9,384 bases of DNA from Clostridia bacterium (GTDB lineage Bacteria; Bacillota; Clostridia; Christensenellales; UBA1242). A program made the translations under genes and the position numbers. This document shows, in pieces, positions 5,899 to 9,384 of this stretch; within the stretch, counting starts at the first letter, position 1, and each line of letters begins with the position of its first letter. The stretch is taken from contig JAFULP010000062.1 in the NCBI GenBank assembly GCA_017473285.1, positions 1 through 9,384 on the forward strand, given 5' to 3'. The notes beneath the pieces are model-generated. The model ran no database searches, was not told the DNA's origin, and was given only the letters and a program-made list of their open reading frames with translations.

Positions 5899-7140
5899 TT
5901 AATAGCAATAATGGTCCACATCAATTCCAAGTTCATCCATTTTTGCCAAAATCTCGTTGTTACATACATCGCCTAAATTTTTAATACTATAAAATGAATG
6001 ATTGTATTCGTGATAATAATTTATAATATCTTCCAAAGTGTTAATACCCGTTCGTTTTAGGCAATTATAAGTTCTTAAGCCAAATCCTAATTCTTCAATC
6101 ATAAGTTGTTCTCTGTTTGCAACAATTCTGTCTAAGCGTTGCTTATGGTTGATTGAAATAATTTGCAATATATCTACTCCAAGGCTATTCATTTTAGATG
6201 TAATTTCCTCAACGCCTATATGACCTATTTTCAAATAGATGTTGCCTGCACTCATAAGATCTGCCAATGTAAATATCCCCGCACGCTTTAAGGCATTGTG
6301 TGTTTTTGCACTAAAATCAAAATCACTGATTAAAATAGTTTCGGGACTAACACTTGAATCTTTTAACTTTTGACCCAAATTCTCTATTTTTGCCCTTCTA
6401 TCCTCTTTTTCTTTTTGCCTATAAGCTAATTCTTCTTGTCTGTTTTTAATATCCGCCTTTTTATGTGCGTTGTACATTATTTTATGTTCTTTTGATGTAA
6501 TATTTACCCATCCATTATCTACCAAATCACCAATTGCACAAATAATATCGCTATAATCATCATATCTCAATCCTAGGGCTTGAGCATTAGAATATGAGCG
6601 TAAAAACTTAATTAAGTCCCCACATGTTAATATGCCAGCTTCGGTTAAAGTTGTTTTTATTCTTTCATCAACTTTAGAGGTTTTGGAAATTGCTAAATCC
6701 ATAACATTAACATCTTTAATAACTTCAATTGAGTCTTCCCTAATAGTTCGTAGTATAACTTTCCTTATTAAACTCTTAAAGTTTGGCACCTTTCTTAAAT
6801 CTTCAAGCAAAGATCTATCAATTGTTTCGTCATTATACTCTTCCAACAATTGCCAACATCTTGGTGTTTTTAACTTCTTATATGCGCTTTCTTCAATTTG
6901 ACGAACTCGTTCACCTGTAATTCCTAGTTGCTGTGCTATCTTATCCCTTGTAATAATCTCACCTGTATCAATGCCATATCTTAGTTTTAACACTTGCACT
7001 TGATTTTCGGTTAACACTTCAAACAAAAAAGTATGAGTTTTAAAAAACTCACCTTGAGCCGCCACTGCCGCCCTTTTGGTTGCAAATAACGATTCGGTAC
7101 CTAATATTACTGGGCATTGCATTTCAATATCGTTAATCAT
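5899..7140 (-). CDS. Sigma-70 region 4 domain fused to three RNA polymerase alpha-CTD-like domains
   Basis: Residues 43-92 form a sigma-70 region 4 domain: LTENQVQVLKLRYGID, then ITRDKIAQQLGITGERVRQI and EESAYKKLK. There is no region 2 or 3, so it cannot itself melt a promoter. Three helix-hairpin-helix repeats like the alpha subunit C-terminal domain follow, at about 146-210, 264-323 and 345-410. Repeat 3 (LRTYNCLKRTGINTLEDI) keeps the equivalents of E. coli Arg265, Asn268, Cys269 and Gly296 (Arg356, Asn359, Cys360, Gly390). Repeat 2 keeps the Asn and Gly, with Lys for Arg265; repeat 1 is degenerate but keeps an Arg (160). A charged helical linker (about 216-260) separates repeats 1 and 2. 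The ribosome binding site GGAG is 7 nt from the ATG. It has its own promoter and terminator. A role in promoter recognition is inferred; I know of no characterised member with this architecture. Confidence 0.85.
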   Translation of the reverse strand: MINDIEMQCPVILGTESLFATKRAAVAAQGEFFKTHTFLFEVLTENQVQVLKLRYGIDTGEIITRDKIAQQLGITGERVRQIEESAYKKLKTPRCWQLLEEYNDETIDRSLLEDLRKVPNFKSLIRKVILRTIREDSIEVIKDVNVMDLAISKTSKVDERIKTTLTEAGILTCGDLIKFLRSYSNAQALGLRYDDYSDIICAIGDLVDNGWVNITSKEHKIMYNAHKKADIKNRQEELAYRQKEKEDRRAKIENLGQKLKDSSVSPETILISDFDFSAKTHNALKRAGIFTLADLMSAGNIYLKIGHIGVEEITSKMNSLGVDILQIISINHKQRLDRIVANREQLMIEELGFGLRTYNCLKRTGINTLEDIINYYHEYNHSFYSIKNLGDVCNNEILAKMDELGIDVDHYCY

Positions 7141-7160
7141 AATATATCTCCATTGATGCT

Positions 7161-7188
7161 ATTATAGCACACAATACTATTTTGTCAA
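7161..7188 (-). promoter_or_regulatory. Extended -10 sigma-A promoter of the sigma4/alphaCTD gene
   Basis: On the minus strand TTGACA (7188-7183), a 16-bp spacer and TATAAT (7166-7161), preceded by TGC as an extended -10. Only 20 nt separate the -10 from the ATG, so the leader is about 13 nt and holds little beyond GGAG. The -35 box overlaps the last codons of the extended ftsY reading frame. Confidence 0.85.
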
Positions 7189-8153
7189 TACCCTAATTTA
7201 TATGATAGTAAAAAGAACCACTCAATACTAAGTGGTTCCTCATAATTAAATTTGTAACATTTATCCATATAAATATTTGATATGCTCAAGTACATCAAAA
7301 TTTTATCTACAAATTCTTGTACATTAAACTTACTTAAATCATTGATTGTTTCGCCAAAACCAGTGAATACAATAGGCACTTGCAATTCGTTAACAATTGG
7401 GTATGCCACACCGCCCTTTGCCGTGCCATCTAGTTTGGTTAATATTATGCCATCAATATTTACACTTTTCTTAAAGGCTTGCACTTGAGCGAGAGAATTT
7501 TGACCGATGCTTGCGTCTAACACTATAAGGTTAATGTGCTTTGCTTCAGGATATTCACGCTTGGCTACATTGTTGATTTTTTCCAACTCTTTCATAAGGT
7601 TAACCTTGGTATGCAGTCTGCCCGCCGTGTCCACGATTAGCACATCCGCCTTTTTGGCTTTCATCGAAGTTATGCCATCAAACACCACGCTAGCACTATC
7701 CGCCCCTTCGCCTTGCTTTACAATCTTAATTTTAAGGCGGTTTGCCCATTCGTCTAGTTGCTCTGTTGCCGCCGCTCTAAATGTGTCACCCGCCACTAGC
7801 ATTACATTCTTTTTTTGCTTGCCAAAATAGTTTGCCATTTTTGCAATACTGGTGGTTTTGCCCACGCCATTTACGCCCACAACGGTAATAATCATTGGGT
7901 ATTCAAACTTAACTTCTTCAAAATGTAACTTTTCAATTAATATTTCACGTAACACTTTTTGTGCATTTTCAACATCTTTAATCATGCGTTTTTTAACGGT
8001 ATCTTTAAATTCCTCAATAATTTCTTCGCTAGTTGTCACCCCCATATCCGAACTAATTAAGGTTTGCTCCAATTCGTCATAAAAGTCATCATTTAGTTCG
8101 TTTTTAGTAAATACATACTTAATCTTTTTAAAAAAATTTCCAAATATTCCCAT
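7185..8153 (-). CDS. ftsY: FtsY, SRP receptor GTPase, with an anomalous C-terminus
   Basis: FtsY is the membrane-associated partner of Ffh. It has the short form: a basic amphipathic start (MGIFGNFFKKIKYVF) with no long acidic A domain, then the N domain to about 85 and the G domain with GVNGVGKTT (93-101), DTFRAAA (123-129), DTAGR (175-179), TKLDGTAKGG (239-248) and GFGETINDLSKF (265-276). The start follows AAGGA by 8 nt. Family members normally end within a few to 15 residues of the FVDKI helix. Here the frame runs about 37 residues further, through the terminator hairpin and into the next gene's -35 box. A one-base shift in the AAAATTTT tract at 7304-7297 would give FDVLEHIKYLYG and a TAA at 7263-7261, before the terminator. 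A frameshift or assembly indel is therefore likely near residue 285. Confidence 0.94.
   Translation of the reverse strand: MGIFGNFFKKIKYVFTKNELNDDFYDELEQTLISSDMGVTTSEEIIEEFKDTVKKRMIKDVENAQKVLREILIEKLHFEEVKFEYPMIITVVGVNGVGKTTSIAKMANYFGKQKKNVMLVAGDTFRAAATEQLDEWANRLKIKIVKQGEGADSASVVFDGITSMKAKKADVLIVDTAGRLHTKVNLMKELEKINNVAKREYPEAKHINLIVLDASIGQNSLAQVQAFKKSVNIDGIILTKLDGTAKGGVAYPIVNELQVPIVFTGFGETINDLSKFNVQEFVDKILMYLSISNIYMDKCYKFNYEEPLSIEWFFLLSYKLGY
7210..7240 (-). terminator. Intrinsic terminator after ftsY
   Basis: On the minus strand GAACCACT (7238-7231), loop TAGTATTG and AGTGGTTC (7222-7215) form a perfect 8-bp stem, extendable by a G-U and an A-T pair, followed by five Ts (7214-7210). It lies inside the extended ftsY frame but 20-odd nt after the alternative TAA at 7261, where a terminator would be expected. 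Confidence 0.88.
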
Positions 8154-8179
8154 TTTGTTTTCCTTTTTAGTCTAAACTT

Positions 8180-8229
8180 GTGCTTACGCACATTTTTGTC
8201 CTATGCGGACGGCAGACGAAGTGTCCGCC
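8180..8229 (-). other. GC-rich mutually exclusive hairpins in the ftsY leader
   Basis: In an otherwise A/T-rich gap the minus strand has GGCGGAC-ACTTC-GTCTGCC (8229-8211), a 7-bp stem with one G-U pair. GCGGAC (8228-8223) can alternatively pair with GTCCGC (8210-8205), so the two folds exclude each other. A third small stem, GTGC/GCAC, lies at 8191-8180. None has a T-tract, so this is not an intrinsic terminator. The structure ends about 27 nt before the ftsY ATG. A regulatory leader or a repeat-family hairpin are both possible. Confidence 0.5.
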
Positions 8230-8280
8230 AGCAATTAACTTAATTTGCCAATTTAAAATGCAAGCAACAATTATAAGTAA

Positions 8281-8308
8281 ATTATATTTTTATTATCTCT
8301 TGATGCAA
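8281..8308 (-). promoter_or_regulatory. Candidate ftsY promoter
   Basis: TTGCAT (8308-8303), a 16-bp spacer and TATAAT (8286-8281) on the minus strand lie just after the scpB stop. The -10 is perfect but the -35 matches only the TTG. If used, transcription would start near 8274 and include the GC-rich hairpins. I saw no terminator after scpB, so read-through from scpB is also possible. Confidence 0.4.
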
Positions 8309-8314
8309 TTTCAA

Positions 8315-9384
8315 TTATTTATCTTGTTTTGTGTTTTTATTTTCTACATAGTCTTGCAAGTTTTCATAGTGCCCCGCATTTTCGCTCATTTTAGCACGCA
8401 TTTTATCCTTCCAACTAAGTTTAACAGGTGGCTCACCTATCGTGTCATTAACCTTATCGGCATCGTTGTTTTTTAACACTGGCTCGCTAGTTTTAATATT
8501 GTCTTCATTTTTAAACGCTGGAGCACTTTTACCGATATTAACCTTTTCTTCCGCCACATTTTCGCTATTTGTTGTCACTCTAGATTTTTCTACTATAGGT
8601 TCAGTAGTTGTTTCCGACAATTTTTTAGCCTTCACTTTTTTAGGTTGCTCTACGCCCAAATCTGCGCCAAAACTTTCTGTTATACTTAGATTATTATCAT
8701 CTTTAGCGGTTTCAACAACTGGTTCGCTATCAATTTCCACGCTTTCAACAACTGGTTTATTGTCAATTTCTACACTTTCAACACTTGGTTTTGATTTTTT
8801 AGTCTTAGGTTTTGATTTGGTTTCCTTGGCTTGTGCCACAACTTCATTTGCAACTCCCATTTCAGCGTTATCAACACTTACTGCATCTTTAACCACCTTT
8901 TTACTTTGTGTTTTATTGGCATTTGGCTCTACCATTTCATCAATTGCGTCTTCAATGCCATCTTCACGCATATTTTCAGTGTTTTCAAGGTTAGAAGTTG
9001 CATCATTAGTTGCATTTTCATCATTTTGACCTTCTTCATCGTCATCTGGTATGCTAAATTCACGATACAAACTATCACCTTCGTTATGGATAACTCTAAT
9101 ACGGTCAAGCAACTCTTTGTGGTTTGGCAATGCGTCCAAACTTTCAAGTTCAAAGCGCTTTAAAAATGTATCAGTTGTGCCAAACAATAATGGCTTACCA
9201 ACGGCATCCTTACGCCCCACCACTTCAATAAGGTTGTTATTTTGAAGCAATTGCACCGCATAGTCACAATTTACGCCCCTTATTTGCTCAATTTCTGCCC
9301 TAGTAATAGGTTGCTTGTAGGCAATAATAGCAATGGTTTCAAGCGCTGCTTTGGTTAAACTTCGCTCACGGATAGGGTTTAATA
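8315..9384 (-). CDS. scpB: ScpB, segregation and condensation protein B, 5' end outside the window, with long acidic tail
   Basis: ScpB binds ScpA and, with SMC, forms the bacterial condensin. The open frame runs off the right edge, so the start is not visible; a GTG at 9256 lies within a conserved helix and is not the start. The first visible residues, including SLTKAALETIAIIAYKQPIT, RAEIEQIRGVN, EVVGRKDAVGKPLLFGTTD and FLKRFELESLDALP, are the second winged-helix domain. Typical ScpB ends soon after this at about 190-200 residues in total. Here about 235 more follow: low-complexity, rich in Glu, Asp, Lys, Val and Asn, with an 11-residue repeat (VVESVEIDNKP-like) and a distinct terminal motif LSWKDKMRAKMSENAGHYEN. 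The tail is predicted to be disordered; its function is unknown. The gene occupies the place upstream of ftsY where smc often lies. Confidence 0.9.
   Translation of the reverse strand, partial: LNPIRERSLTKAALETIAIIAYKQPITRAEIEQIRGVNCDYAVQLLQNNNLIEVVGRKDAVGKPLLFGTTDTFLKRFELESLDALPNHKELLDRIRVIHNEGDSLYREFSIPDDDEEGQNDENATNDATSNLENTENMREDGIEDAIDEMVEPNANKTQSKKVVKDAVSVDNAEMGVANEVVAQAKETKSKPKTKKSKPSVESVEIDNKPVVESVEIDSEPVVETAKDDNNLSITESFGADLGVEQPKKVKAKKLSETTTEPIVEKSRVTTNSENVAEEKVNIGKSAPAFKNEDNIKTSEPVLKNNDADKVNDTIGEPPVKLSWKDKMRAKMSENAGHYENLQDYVENKNTKQDK
8710..8794. repeat. 33-bp tandem repeat within the scpB tail
   Basis: Two full 33-bp units (8710-8742 and 8743-8775) and a partial third (8776-8794) each begin TTTCAACAACTGGTT or a close variant. 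They encode in-frame 11-residue units resembling VVESVEIDNKP and VVESVEIDSEP. Because the unit is a multiple of three, copy-number change would lengthen or shorten the tail without disrupting the frame. The adjacent 8786-8819 stretch holds a smaller KSKPKT/KKSKPS duplication. Confidence 0.8.

Noticed and set aside
8180..8476. Plus-strand frame across the scpB-ftsY gap
   Set aside because: It overlaps scpB in antisense and has no convincing ribosome binding site. The gap is better explained by the candidate promoter and hairpins.
8442..9163. Plus-strand frames opposite the scpB tail with Ser/Thr/Leu-rich, membrane-like translations
   Set aside because: They are complements of the low-complexity acidic tail, which automatically yields hydrophobic-looking antisense. 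They have no start signals, and the minus frame joins a real ScpB domain.
9254..9256. GTG as the start of scpB
   Set aside because: The same frame continues upstream to the window edge with strongly ScpB-like winged-helix sequence (AALETIAIIAYKQPITRAEI), so the true start lies outside the window.

Overview
This AT-rich window looks like chromosome from a low-GC Firmicutes-type bacterium, most likely an uncultured gut clostridial lineage. That assignment is an inference from base composition, codon choice and the gene order scpB / ftsY / ylxM-ffh-rpsP-khpA-rimM-trmD / rbgA, which is the classical Firmicutes signal recognition particle (SRP) and ribosome-assembly block. Every gene I can support is on the minus strand, so the window reads right to left.

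Layout in transcription order: (1) 9384-8315, the 3' part of scpB, a chromosome segregation gene with a long low-complexity C-terminal tail. (2) 8153-7185, ftsY, the SRP receptor, whose reading frame appears displaced near its end. (3) 7140-5899, a single-gene unit with its own promoter and terminator. It encodes a sigma-70 region 4 domain followed by three RNA polymerase alpha-CTD-like domains and is the most unusual gene here. (4) A strong promoter at 5821-5793, then a leader of about 200 nt containing a MITE-like inverted-repeat element, then the tightly packed operon ylxM-ffh-rpsP-khpA-rimM-trmD (5584-2162), closed by a terminator. (5) A second strong promoter immediately after that terminator, driving a small coiled-coil gene, an overlapping PIN-domain nuclease gene and rbgA (2076-174). 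(6) Positions 1-173 hold no gene, only a partial second copy of the leader repeat and a string of small hairpins.

How the genes work together: FtsY, Ffh and probably YlxM serve co-translational protein targeting. S16, KhpA, RimM, TrmD and RbgA serve 30S and 50S assembly, RNA binding and tRNA modification. ScpB belongs to the SMC condensin complex. Against this housekeeping background several things are out of place: the sigma4/alphaCTD protein between ftsY and ylxM; a toxin-antitoxin-like PIN pair between trmD and rbgA, where rplS (L19) normally lies; dispersed hairpin repeats inside transcribed leader and trailer regions; and the probable frame problem at the ftsY 3' end. No tRNA, rRNA, CRISPR array or insertion sequence transposase was seen.
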